Source: Bacillota bacterium
GTDB taxonomy: Bacteria > Bacillota > Sulfobacillia > DUMF01
Length of the DNA: 64,000 nucleotides
Assembly (NCBI GenBank): GCA_012840015.1
Contig: DUMF01000024.1
Location: forward strand, 17,873 to 81,872
Direction of reading: 5' to 3'
Part shown: positions 35,018-43,754 of the stretch, piece after piece
How the letters are laid out: each line of letters starts with the position of its first letter
Numbering within the stretch: the stretch's first letter is position 1
The notes under the pieces: generated by a model
The model's database searches: none
Seen by the model: the letters and a program-made list of their open reading frames with translations, nothing else
What the model was told of the DNA's origin: nothing
Program-made: the position numbers and the translations under genes

Positions 35018-35791
35018 TTGGAAAACTTCGATGAAATGATTGTTGCTCGGGCCAGCCTCCCCTACATACGTGAAGTGGCACAGGATGGAGGAGTAGTAAC
35101 CACAATGCTGCTTCACTGTATCGGTGCAGGCTATGGGGGAGCGATAGTATGCCAGAGAGACGAGGCATGGCGCCCCGTTCCAGCGATTGCCGCGTCGGCT
35201 GAGGCCATCACTCGCGCTGCAGGTTCATCTTATACCTACTGCCCAATGCTCAAGCCCGTAATGACGCTACCTTGTACTGCGAAATTCGCAATGGTTGGGA
35301 CTAGCTGCCATGTCAGGGCCCTCCGGCGATTGCAGGAGGCAGGTAATCAAGCCGCCCAGAGCGTGCACTTTGTGATTGGGCTCTTTTGTTCTCATTCATT
35401 TACTTATGGTGGGTTAATAACGCAAAAGATCCAGTGCGAACTCGGCATTGATCCTCGCCAGATCAAAAAGATGAACATCAAGGGCAAGTTGCGGCTTGAA
35501 TTGCGGACGGGTGAATGCGTTGAAGTAGCACTCAAAGAGCTTAAGCCATTCCAAAGAGAGTGTTGCACTCAATGTCCGGATTTCACCTGCGAGGAGGCCG
35601 ACGTTTCGGTAGGAGGTATAGGCCTTGAGGGAAAGAACTTCGTGATCCCCCGAACGCCATTAGGCAGGGCTTTGGTTCGAGAGCTGGTGGACAGTGGGGA
35701 GCTTGAAGTCTGGCCAGCGGAGCAATTCCCTGGCCAAGTCGAACTGCTCGCTAAGGTCTCAAGTAAAAAACGCGAGCGTGCTGGGAGGTGA
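35018..35791 (+). CDS. FrhB-type coenzyme F420 hydrogenase/dehydrogenase beta-subunit family protein
   Basis: A 257-residue protein with the family's opening QDGGVVTTMLLHCI, the FMN/F420-site region GTSCHVRALRRL and a Cys-rich segment CCTQCPDFTCEEADVSVGGIG that could hold one iron-sulfur cluster. Members pass electrons between F420 or ferredoxin and partner enzymes. The N-terminal ferredoxin domain seen in longer members is missing. The TTG at 35018 directly follows the RibU-like stop, with GAGGTGG upstream, so the two are coupled. Confidence 0.82.
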   Translation: MENFDEMIVARASLPYIREVAQDGGVVTTMLLHCIGAGYGGAIVCQRDEAWRPVPAIAASAEAITRAAGSSYTYCPMLKPVMTLPCTAKFAMVGTSCHVRALRRLQEAGNQAAQSVHFVIGLFCSHSFTYGGLITQKIQCELGIDPRQIKKMNIKGKLRLELRTGECVEVALKELKPFQRECCTQCPDFTCEEADVSVGGIGLEGKNFVIPRTPLGRALVRELVDSGELEVWPAEQFPGQVELLAKVSSKKRERAGR

Positions 35792-35860
35792 TGGCGCGGA
35801 GTTGGACGATAGGGTTAGACTAGGTCAAAGGACTCTTCTAGATGACGGAGGTGGGAACAG

Positions 35861-37147
35861 GTGACTCAAAAGAGTAGTACGTCTGAAGCCTTAAAGGACT
35901 TCGCTCTTGAACCGGTTCCGGAAGAAAAACGTAGGGATCTATATTCGACAGCCGCGGTATGGGCAGGCTGGGTAATCAGCGTGAGTGCGTTTCTCGTCGG
36001 CGGTAATATCGCGAAGGGATTACCTTTAGCTCAGGCAATCCCAGCAATCATCACTGGTAACATCATCCTTGTCCTCGTTGCAACACTTGTGGCGAGTATC
36101 GGCTGCAAGCTCGGATTATCCACGTACCTAATTGCAAGAGTCGTGTTCGGCAAGAAAGGGTCCATAGTAGTCTCCCTTGTCTTGGGAATAATCGCCATGC
36201 TTTTCATCGGAGTGCTGCTGGGAGCACTTGGGGGAGTCTTTGCAGTAGCTTTCCCTGCTCTCCCTGCGTGGGTTGGCCCAGTTGCCCTGGCTATCCTCAC
36301 AATGATTTCAGGCATATTCGGTTTCAAAGGTTTAGCGTGGCTCTCCAACTTGGCAGTGCCGTTGCTTTGGGTGTTGGTTGCACTTGCCGTAGTACGAGCA
36401 TCGGGGCAGGCGGGTGGACTCGCCAAGGTATTCTCCATAATTCCCAAAGGCCAGTTGTCCTTCGGAGCAGCTGCCAGTATGGCCCTTGGAACGTGGATCG
36501 CGGGTGCTACCATCTCGTCTGACATTGGGCGGTTTGCCAAGAATCGTAACCACGTCCTGATCGCCTCACTCATTGCCTATGTACTGGGTGCAGGCATCTT
36601 TGAAACGGCCTCGGTGATCGCATCGCTGGCCACCGGCACCCCAGACCTGGGATTGATGATGGCCAAACTAGGCCTGGCAGTGCCTGCAGTACTCATAGTT
36701 TTGCTTGCAGTCTGGACCACTGCCCAGTCTAACGTGTATTCTAGCTCGCTTGCATTCACCAATTTCGGTAACTTGGTTGGGTTAAAAATAGAAAGACACT
36801 GGTGGGTAGTGATTGCCACGGCCATTGCCCTGGTTGGTCATGCTTTCGGGCTGGTGAACATCTTTAGGCAGTGGCTCTCTTTCCTCTCTGCGACCATGGG
36901 GCCCATTGCCGGTATATATATAGGCTATTTCTACTTTTGTGGCAGGATAGGCAAAAGCCCCAAAGAAATCGCAGAGGAAATGATCGATTTTCGCCTCAAG
37001 TCTTTCGTGATTTGGGTGATAGGCTTCATCTTCGCACTTACTTACACCAAGGGCATACCGGGCTTCCAGTCGTTGGTACTGTGCGCAGTTCTCTATTGGC
37101 TAACTTCCTTGGTATGGCCGGATAAGGTGGAGGTCGATAAGAGGTAA
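35861..37147 (+). CDS. NCS1 family nucleobase:cation symporter (CodB-like)
   Basis: Integral membrane transporter of 428 residues with about 12 helices. The N terminus SAFLVGGNIAKGLPLAQAI and the WIAGATISSDIGRFAKN segment are typical of the cytosine permease branch of NCS1. Substrates of the branch are cytosine, purines or related heterocycles. GTG start with GGAGG upstream. A strong hairpin at 37156-37188 separates it from the next genes. Confidence 0.88.
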   Translation: MTQKSSTSEALKDFALEPVPEEKRRDLYSTAAVWAGWVISVSAFLVGGNIAKGLPLAQAIPAIITGNIILVLVATLVASIGCKLGLSTYLIARVVFGKKGSIVVSLVLGIIAMLFIGVLLGALGGVFAVAFPALPAWVGPVALAILTMISGIFGFKGLAWLSNLAVPLLWVLVALAVVRASGQAGGLAKVFSIIPKGQLSFGAAASMALGTWIAGATISSDIGRFAKNRNHVLIASLIAYVLGAGIFETASVIASLATGTPDLGLMMAKLGLAVPAVLIVLLAVWTTAQSNVYSSSLAFTNFGNLVGLKIERHWWVVIATAIALVGHAFGLVNIFRQWLSFLSATMGPIAGIYIGYFYFCGRIGKSPKEIAEEMIDFRLKSFVIWVIGFIFALTYTKGIPGFQSLVLCAVLYWLTSLVWPDKVEVDKR

Positions 37148-37155
37148 GTCTCTAA

Positions 37156-37188
37156 GCCGTGTGGCGCCTCGAAAGGGGGCCACACGGC
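37156..37188 (+). terminator. Strong intergenic hairpin without U-tract
   Basis: GCCGTGTGGC (37156-37165) pairs perfectly with GCCACACGGC (37179-37188) across a 13-nt loop. No run of T follows, so it may be a pausing or mRNA-protecting element between the permease gene and the oxidoreductase genes rather than a full terminator. Confidence 0.5.
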
Positions 37189-37226
37189 AAATCTTGAAGA
37201 GCCTGAAAACCACGAGGAGGTACAAT

Positions 37227-38249
37227 ATGGGCAAGGTTGAATTCGGTGTGGCGCTTCCTACGGGTATGGACGGTTTGATGTATCCTCCGCCGTTTACGAC
37301 CCCTGAGGTTATAATCACTGTGGCTCAGCGAGCTGAAAACCTCGGATATGACCATGTTTGGGGCAATGAGCATTTGACTACACAGAATTATGTCCGGGCA
37401 GAGTTTGAGACGCCACCGAGCTTTTACGACCCACTGGTGTCATTGTCTTTTTGTGCCGCGAACACGAAACGCATTCGCTTGGCCACCTGTGTGACGGTGA
37501 TCCCCATGCATGATCCGGTTATCCTAGCGAAGCAGGCGATTAGCCTGGACAGGTTTTCTGGGGGCAGATTCATTCTGGGAGCGGGGACAGGAGCTTACCG
37601 CGAAGAATTCGAAGCGGTCAGGCCGCACCTGGCTGCGACTGCCAAGAGGGCTGAGATCATAGACGAAGGATTAGAAGCGTTGCAACTGCTGTTCACTCAG
37701 AGAGTAGCCTCTTACGAAGGTAAGTACTTCAAATTCAAGGGAGTGGAAATGTTTCCCAAGCCTCTGCAGAATCCGCTACCGATTTACGTCGGGGGAAATG
37801 CCGAGGCTGTGGCGAAGAGAGCAGGAAGGTTTGGACAGGGATGGATGCCTGCGGGGATGCCAGTGGAACGTCTGATTCAGCTAAAGGAAGTGGTAAGAGC
37901 GGCTGCTCGCGATGCTGGCCGAGACGGAGAGCGCATCGTCGTAGCCCCTCAATTCCTCGCCAGTATTGCCCGTGACGACGAAACGGCACAGGCAAACTTC
38001 AGAAAATCACAAGTTTACAAGCACGCGGTCTCACTATCGGCGTCTACTCTTAGAGGGCAAGCGGTCGAGACTCTTGTGCAGAACAACCTCATTGGTTCCT
38101 TTGCCACTGTAAAGGACAGGGTAAAGCGGTATATTGAAGCCGGTGTCGATTGTTTTGCTGGGATTATCTTCACAGGACAAAACCTTAAAGACGTGTTGGA
38201 ACAAATGGACATGTTTGCGTCCGAAGTGATGGCAGGGGTGATTTTATGA
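37227..38249 (+). CDS. Luciferase-like (LLM) flavin/F420-dependent oxidoreductase
   Basis: A 340-residue TIM-barrel protein of the bacterial luciferase superfamily. It shows the N-terminal FGVALPTG strand, the DHVWGNEHL helix, LATCVTVIPMHDPVILAKQ and the SGGRFILGAGTGAYREEFEA phosphate-binding segment, typical of F420-dependent members. ATG 37227 sits behind AGGAGG; a frame-open upstream extension lacks domain content. It overlaps the next, related gene by 4 bp. In an anaerobe, F420 reduction or oxidation is more likely than an O2-using reaction. Confidence 0.85.
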   Translation: MGKVEFGVALPTGMDGLMYPPPFTTPEVIITVAQRAENLGYDHVWGNEHLTTQNYVRAEFETPPSFYDPLVSLSFCAANTKRIRLATCVTVIPMHDPVILAKQAISLDRFSGGRFILGAGTGAYREEFEAVRPHLAATAKRAEIIDEGLEALQLLFTQRVASYEGKYFKFKGVEMFPKPLQNPLPIYVGGNAEAVAKRAGRFGQGWMPAGMPVERLIQLKEVVRAAARDAGRDGERIVVAPQFLASIARDDETAQANFRKSQVYKHAVSLSASTLRGQAVETLVQNNLIGSFATVKDRVKRYIEAGVDCFAGIIFTGQNLKDVLEQMDMFASEVMAGVIL

Positions 38250-39265
38250 GGTTCGGCGTAGGCATACTGAGCGAGCGACCCCAATCGGAGCTGGCAACCT
38301 TGGCTACCAAGATAGAGAAATTGGGTTACGATAACATATGGATAGCAGACGAGCGGTTTTACCGCGATCCCTACGTGACCATGGCCAATTTCTGCTTTGC
38401 GACTCAAAGGGTACAGCTCGGTACTTCGGTAACAAACCCGTATACCCGGTATCCAGCGGTCACTGCCGCGGCCATAGCCAGCCTTGACGAGTTATCAGGG
38501 GGTAGAGCTGTACTCGGGATAGGGGCCGGCGGTTCTAACCACCGCATGCTTGGTATAAAGCGCGAAAAACCGGCAGTCGCACTCAGAGAAGCCATAACGG
38601 TCATTCGAAGACTGATCGCAGGAGAGAAGGTGACCTATGAAGGCCAAATCGTCAAAGTATATGATGCGAAACTCGACTTCCAGCCTATTCGGCCCCATAT
38701 ACCGGTCTACATTGCAGCAAGAGGCCCCAACATTTTGGAACTCGCCGGGGAAATTGCCGACGGCGTCATAATCGGTGGGTTTACATCCGAGGAAGGTATA
38801 CACTATGCCCTCGAGCACGTGGCTCGCGGAGCCGCCAGGGCAAATAGGTCCCTAGATGATATAGACGTGGTGTCGTGGTTGTACACCTCAATTTCTGACG
38901 ACCCTCAGGCCGCGAGGCGCGCGGTAAGAAAACTAGTTGTCATCTCCATCATCAACAGCAGGCCGATCGTCGATGAGATCGGTCTTCCAATCCCGCGCAA
39001 GCTAAGGGAAGCGCTGGACAGGCATAACTGGAGCCAGGCGCCGGACGTACTGCCCGAATACCTGGACCTTCTCTCCGAAGAAATCATCGACAGGTTTTCA
39101 GTTTCGGGAACCGTGGCGGATTGTGCTGAACGAATCAGGGTCCTTAGCAAACTCGGAATACGGCAGATGGCAATATTACCATTTGCCACTGACCATGATT
39201 CGAAGGAAGATGTCGTGACGAGGTTCAAGACGGAGGTAGTCTCCAGGGCTTTCGAGAAACCCTAA
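38246..39265 (+). CDS. LLM-family oxidoreductase, Mer-like
   Basis: A 339-residue paralogue-type neighbour of the preceding gene, read from an overlapping ATGA. The sequence LGTSVTNPYTRYPAVTAAAIASLDELSGGRAVLGIGAGG is the hallmark of the F420-dependent methylenetetrahydromethanopterin reductase (Mer) subgroup, and PVYIAARGPNILELAGEIADGVIIGG is its C-terminal counterpart. A Mer reaction itself is not implied. The pair may act on the same imported substrate as the NCS1 permease. Confidence 0.86.
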   Translation: MRFGVGILSERPQSELATLATKIEKLGYDNIWIADERFYRDPYVTMANFCFATQRVQLGTSVTNPYTRYPAVTAAAIASLDELSGGRAVLGIGAGGSNHRMLGIKREKPAVALREAITVIRRLIAGEKVTYEGQIVKVYDAKLDFQPIRPHIPVYIAARGPNILELAGEIADGVIIGGFTSEEGIHYALEHVARGAARANRSLDDIDVVSWLYTSISDDPQAARRAVRKLVVISIINSRPIVDEIGLPIPRKLREALDRHNWSQAPDVLPEYLDLLSEEIIDRFSVSGTVADCAERIRVLSKLGIRQMAILPFATDHDSKEDVVTRFKTEVVSRAFEKP

Positions 39266-39295
39266 GTAACATATTAACTATGAAGGTGACGACGG

Positions 39296-40027
39296 TTGGC
39301 GAGAAGAGAGCGCTTGTACGTAAGCATTGCCAACGAGTTGGCGTCGAAGATAATGAACCGGGAACTCAAGGCAGGCGAGAAGCTCAAGAGCGAGCCCGAA
39401 CTTGCAGAGCAATTCAACGTGAGCCGGGTTACGATAAGGGAGGCTCTGGGCTATCTGGAGAGCAAGGGCATGATAACCCGGCGACACGGGCTGGGCTCAT
39501 TTGTTGTCGGGGCCGACCACCTGGTGGCGGCCGGATTGGAGAGGATGCAAAGCCTGACCGAGACTATAAGAAAGGCGGGCCGTCTAGCCGAGGATAGGGT
39601 ATTAAGTACTTCGCGGATGAACCTGGACCCGCAATTGGCAAAGGCACTCGAAGTAGAGCCCGGTAGTACCGGATACCTCATTAAGAGCGTGCGAACGGTG
39701 GACGGTACACCGGTAATTCTGACTGTAGACGTGCTTCGGGGGGATCTCATTAAGGACCCAGCCCTTATAGAAAACAGGAGAAAACACGAGTCATTGCTGG
39801 ATTTCCTCGAAAAGGAACTGGGAATCAGGGCGAGCTACTCCGTGATGAGCTTAAGCGCTATCCAGGCAAGTGACGAGGTGGCTTCTATCCTGAACGTACA
39901 ACAGGGCTATCCTCTTGTTTACCTGGAAGGTGTTGTTCGAGACAAAGCCAGTAGGCCCATTTATTACTCGACCAACTTCTTCAGAAGCGATAAGTACCAG
40001 TTCACGCTCGTGAGAGCTCGTGATTAA
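39296..40027 (+). CDS. GntR-family regulator (HutC subfamily)
   Basis: A 243-residue regulator. The N-terminal winged helix is standard for GntR (GEKLKSEPELAEQFNVSRVTIREALGYLESKGMI, residues 28-61), and the rest is a UTRA ligand-binding domain ending in YYSTNFFRSDKYQFTLV. TTG start behind GAAGGTGACG. Its position between the oxidoreductases and the M24 peptidase suggests that it controls this catabolic cluster; the ligand is unknown. Confidence 0.93.
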   Translation: MARRERLYVSIANELASKIMNRELKAGEKLKSEPELAEQFNVSRVTIREALGYLESKGMITRRHGLGSFVVGADHLVAAGLERMQSLTETIRKAGRLAEDRVLSTSRMNLDPQLAKALEVEPGSTGYLIKSVRTVDGTPVILTVDVLRGDLIKDPALIENRRKHESLLDFLEKELGIRASYSVMSLSAIQASDEVASILNVQQGYPLVYLEGVVRDKASRPIYYSTNFFRSDKYQFTLVRARD

Positions 40028-40048
40028 CGGAGAGAGGTGGTATGAGCT

Positions 40049-41230
40049 TTGAATACGGCAAGATTTACAGAACTAGCTTCGTCCCACGGTTATGCCGCAG
40101 CCGTAGCCACCACGGTACCCAACGTTTTTTACAGTACCGGCTGTATCAGCCTGGGGCAGAGGCTCATTGCAGGTACGAAGGTTTTCAGCGTCGTCGTTCC
40201 GCGAACAGACCCCACGCTGGTCTTACCCGTGGGGGAGGCCGATCTGGCAGTAGAAATAGCTCAACCCGGAGCGAAAGTTTTGCCTTATGGCGTCTTCTAT
40301 TTGGAAACGGGAAATACCGCCGATTCACAAAATGATAGAAAACTAGCGGAACTACTGAAGGCCCCACAGGGGAATGATCCAATCCAGGTACTTGCATCGT
40401 TGCTCCGAGAGTTAGATCTCGAGGGTAAGACAGTCGCAGTGGACGAGACAGGGTTGACGCCTTGGGAATGGGAGCGATTGTCCGAGCTAACGAGAGCCAG
40501 GCTTGTGCCGGGAGCGTCGTTCTGGAAGGAAGTCAGGATGGTCAAGACCGCAGACGAGGTCGCTAAACTGAGGCAAGCAGCACTAATCACTTCCGCGGCG
40601 ATGGATTATTGCGTGGCCAACGCAAAAGAAGGCATGACCGAAAAGGATATGGCAGCAGTGTATGAAAAGTACCTAATAGAGCACGGTGCAGGCTTAGCGG
40701 CCACAGTGATACTTTTCGGTCCCCACTCAGCCTATCCTAACGGGATACCCGGGGAACGGAAGCTTCGAAAAGGAGACATCATAAGGTTCGATTCAGGATG
40801 CGTCTACCAAGGCTATTACGCCGATTTGGCAAGGATAGTGCTCTTCGGGCGACCCGATCAACCTACGCTCGATAAGGTTTCTGCTTACCATTCTGCCATA
40901 TTGGCAGGGATGGAAAGAGCTATAGCTACGATCAAGCCCCGGGTTAGAGTATCCGAGATTTTCCACGCGGCTGTCGAAACCGTCAGGGCGAATGGAGTCC
41001 ATCAATACAAGCGTACTCACTGCGGCCACGGAATAGGCGTGGAGATCTATGATCCACCGGTGCTCCGCGAGGACTCAAACGCTGAGATCGAGCCAGGAAT
41101 GGTGTTTTGCGTGGAAACACCGTACTATGAGCTCGGGCTCGGAGGGATACAGGTGGAAGACACTATAGTGGTCACGGAAGATGGCATACAGTACCTGTCG
41201 CCACCTACCGTTCCCTTACAGATAATTTGA
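40049..41230 (+). CDS. M24-family metallopeptidase (Xaa-Pro dipeptidase-like)
   Basis: A 393-residue pita-bread peptidase. All five metal ligands are present: Asp248 and Asp259 (RFDSGCVYQGYYADLARIV), His327 (HCGHGIGVE), Glu356 and Glu370. The N-terminal creatinase-like domain covers about residues 1-160. TTG start after GAGAGAGGTGG. Xaa-Pro dipeptidase or creatinase activity fits; non-peptidase roles exist in the family. Confidence 0.88.
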   Translation: MNTARFTELASSHGYAAAVATTVPNVFYSTGCISLGQRLIAGTKVFSVVVPRTDPTLVLPVGEADLAVEIAQPGAKVLPYGVFYLETGNTADSQNDRKLAELLKAPQGNDPIQVLASLLRELDLEGKTVAVDETGLTPWEWERLSELTRARLVPGASFWKEVRMVKTADEVAKLRQAALITSAAMDYCVANAKEGMTEKDMAAVYEKYLIEHGAGLAATVILFGPHSAYPNGIPGERKLRKGDIIRFDSGCVYQGYYADLARIVLFGRPDQPTLDKVSAYHSAILAGMERAIATIKPRVRVSEIFHAAVETVRANGVHQYKRTHCGHGIGVEIYDPPVLREDSNAEIEPGMVFCVETPYYELGLGGIQVEDTIVVTEDGIQYLSPPTVPLQII

Positions 41231-41244
41231 CGAAGGGGGTTTCG

Positions 41245-42216
41245 ATGATGGGGGCAGCCTATAGCATCCCGGATGCCATAGGGAATACGCCGATGGTGCG
41301 GTTACAGAGGCTGACTAAAGACATAGAAGCTGAGGTCCTCGTGAAGGTTGAGTATTTGAACCCCAGCGGCAGCATCAAGGATCGTGTGGCGCTGAGGATG
41401 ATCCGCGACGCTGAACGTGAGGGGCATCTAAAAGCGGGTATGGAGATTATTGAAGCGACCACTGGCAATATGGGGGCTGCTCTTGCTTTTGTGGGCGCTG
41501 CATGTGGCTACCCATTGACCATGTACGTCCCCAAGTCCGTCTTGAGCGAGGAGCGCATAAGGTTATGTCAGGCCTATGGGGCCAAGGTAGTAAGGGTGGA
41601 TATCGAGGACGTGATCCATGACAGCACATTCCCGAAAGGTGTTCATGGTTCACGGGTTGAGCTCATACCACGCCGGGTTTGCCTGCAGAGAGAGCGTGCA
41701 GACAAAAACGTTTGGTGGGCCAGGCAGTTCTCGAACCCGTCCAACAAGTTAGCCCATAAAGACGGGACAGGTGCCGAGATACTGAAGCAGACGGATGGAC
41801 ACATCGATGCATTCATTACGGCTCTCGGAACCGGGGGCACTCTGCTAGGAGTAGCTGAGGCATTACGAGAGGCGAATTGCAAGGCTAAAATCGTAGCTGT
41901 CGAACCCGAAGGACACCGTACCATAGTCGACGGCAAGCTAACCTTGCCGATTATTGAAGGCGTAAGCGGTGGTCTGATGAAGGAAATCGTTGATAGGAAT
42001 ATTGTAGATGAGGTAATCTCTGTCAACGAGGAGGCTGCGATACAGACGGCACACCAGCTGGCTGAGCAAGAAGGCCTTTTCTGTGGATTGTCTTCTGGAG
42101 CCAATGTGTACGCAGCTCTGCAAATAGCAAGGAGACTCAAGAAGGGGCAAAGAGTGGTCACCATACTGGTAGATAGCCGCGACCGTTACCTTTTCACAGA
42201 GCGTTTGACGACTTAG
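41245..42216 (+). CDS. Cysteine synthase/cystathionine beta-synthase family PLP enzyme
   Basis: Fold type II PLP enzyme of 323 residues with the Schiff-base Lys45 in NPSGSIKDR, the substrate loop TTGNMG, the phosphate-binding GTGGTLLG and the GLSSGANVYAA helix. An unusual Arg- and Trp-rich stretch (about residues 125-155) lies in the middle of the domain, and TTGNMG replaces the usual TSGNTG, so O-acetylserine sulfhydrylase activity is not certain. ATG 41245 follows GAAGGGGG. A terminator ends the operon 34 bp later. Confidence 0.85.
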   Translation: MMGAAYSIPDAIGNTPMVRLQRLTKDIEAEVLVKVEYLNPSGSIKDRVALRMIRDAEREGHLKAGMEIIEATTGNMGAALAFVGAACGYPLTMYVPKSVLSEERIRLCQAYGAKVVRVDIEDVIHDSTFPKGVHGSRVELIPRRVCLQRERADKNVWWARQFSNPSNKLAHKDGTGAEILKQTDGHIDAFITALGTGGTLLGVAEALREANCKAKIVAVEPEGHRTIVDGKLTLPIIEGVSGGLMKEIVDRNIVDEVISVNEEAAIQTAHQLAEQEGLFCGLSSGANVYAALQIARRLKKGQRVVTILVDSRDRYLFTERLTT

Positions 42217-42249
42217 AGTGCCCACCCAGAACTGGAAGTCCTTTGAGCT

Positions 42250-42287
42250 GGCAGCACTGAACTCGTGCTGCCGTTTTCGTTTTTTTA
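42250..42287 (+). terminator. Intrinsic terminator after the 35-42 kb gene set
   Basis: GGCAGCAC (42250-42257) pairs with GTGCTGCC (42265-42272), followed by GTTTTCGTTTTTTT. Confidence 0.88.
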
Positions 42288-42492
42288 AACTGAAAATATC
42301 AACTGCATACTTATGCTCACGGACGGGAGGAAATCGAGAATTGGCATAGAACAATGTTAGACAGTGCATTGCTGGGTGATCCATTTAGTAGGATTTATGG
42401 GGAGGTGTTGCTTAAATTGGATTACGTTGACTCAGTACCAATTTCTTGGGGTGGTATGCACCTATATGCACTAATGCTAGGAGGGGAACGCG

Positions 42493-43698
42493 GTGAATGT
42501 TAAGAAGCTCATATCTTTGTCCATTGCAGCACTTCTGATTGTTTCCGTGACAGCTGGTTGTAGCGGCGGACAACCTACCCAAAAATCCGCCGAGCAGAAG
42601 CCACCGGAGCAAAAGCTAGCGGATACGGGCCCGATCAAGATCGGCTTCCTCGGAGCATTAACTGGCAATGTGGCCAGCTATGGTATTAATACGCTGAAGG
42701 GCATGAAACTTGCCGTGGAGGAAATCAACGCAGCCGGGGGAGTTCTTGGGAGACCGCTAGAGATCGTGATAGAGGATAACCGCGGTGACAAGACAGAGAT
42801 AGCGAACGTCACGAAAAAGTTCGTTACCAGGGATAAAGTAGCCGCAGTCATAGGGGACCCGACAACCGGTGGTACTAAGGTCGCAGCAGCAATTTGCCAG
42901 GAGAACAAGACGGTACTAGTATCGGCTGGCGCGGTAGGCCCCGGCGTGGTGGAAATCGGGGACTACATCTTCCGGGACGTGGTTATAGACCCCATTGCGG
43001 TTCCCGCTGTAGTGAAATGGTTGAAGGACTCTCTGAAATGGAAGAGGGTCGCTTTGATCGTATCTGTGAATAACGATTACAGCGTTGGGCAGGCGAAGCT
43101 GTTTGAGGATGCCTTGAAGAAAGAAGGCATCGAGATTGCGATTAAGGAAAGCATTCAGGACGGGGATACAGTATTCACATCTCAAGTAACTAAGATCAAG
43201 AAGGCCAACGTCGACGGGATGATTGCACCGATTTACTACACAGAAGGCGCCCTGCTGATGATCGAGGCCAAGAAACAGGGTCTCAACAAGGTGTTCATCG
43301 GAGGCGATGGTCTCCTGTCTCCGGTGCTCTGGGAGCTCGCTAAGGGTGCCACCGAGGGCTGCATGGTTTTCGCAGGATTCTCGCCGGATGAACCCGACGA
43401 AATTACCAAGAAATTTATCGACAAAGTGAAACAGGTTTACAACGAGGAACCCGACATGTTCCACGCGCAGGGCTACGATGCTGTTTACCTTGTGGCAGAC
43501 GCGATGAAGAGGGCAAACAGTGCTGACCCGTCCGTATTCAAAACTGCCCTCGCTCAGACCAAGGATCTGCGCGGAGTGTGCGGTGTGCTCACGATCTTGC
43601 CGAACAGAGAACCGTTGAGAACCCCGATTAACGTGTTGGAAGTAAAGGGCCAGAAATTCGCCCTCAAAGCCAGGGTACCAGTGACCGCACCTCAGTGA
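42493..43698 (+). CDS. livJ: Branched-chain amino acid ABC transporter, substrate-binding lipoprotein
   Basis: Extracellular ligand-binding protein of 401 residues. The signal peptide ends in lipobox VTAGC (Cys near residue 23). IKIGFLGALTGNVASYG opens the type I periplasmic-binding fold, with the EEINAAGGVLGRPLEIVIEDNRGD segment typical of Leu/Ile/Val receptors. Ligand may also be another amino acid or amide. GTG start behind AGGAGGGG. It leads a complete livJHMGF set; the hairpin after it fits higher expression of the receptor. Confidence 0.93.
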   Translation: MNVKKLISLSIAALLIVSVTAGCSGGQPTQKSAEQKPPEQKLADTGPIKIGFLGALTGNVASYGINTLKGMKLAVEEINAAGGVLGRPLEIVIEDNRGDKTEIANVTKKFVTRDKVAAVIGDPTTGGTKVAAAICQENKTVLVSAGAVGPGVVEIGDYIFRDVVIDPIAVPAVVKWLKDSLKWKRVALIVSVNNDYSVGQAKLFEDALKKEGIEIAIKESIQDGDTVFTSQVTKIKKANVDGMIAPIYYTEGALLMIEAKKQGLNKVFIGGDGLLSPVLWELAKGATEGCMVFAGFSPDEPDEITKKFIDKVKQVYNEEPDMFHAQGYDAVYLVADAMKRANSADPSVFKTALAQTKDLRGVCGVLTILPNREPLRTPINVLEVKGQKFALKARVPVTAPQ

Positions 43699-43709
43699 AA
43701 GAGTAAGAA

Positions 43710-43729
43710 GGGGATGGGAAACCATCCCC
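43710..43729 (+). promoter_or_regulatory. Hairpin between livJ and livH
   Basis: GGGGATGG (43710-43717) and CCATCCCC (43722-43729) form a perfect 8-bp stem capped by a GAAA tetraloop, without a T-tract. Such a stem can protect the upstream receptor mRNA and lower expression of the membrane genes. Confidence 0.6.
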
Positions 43730-43754
43730 GGTCGTTCTGACAGGGGGGCCCTTT

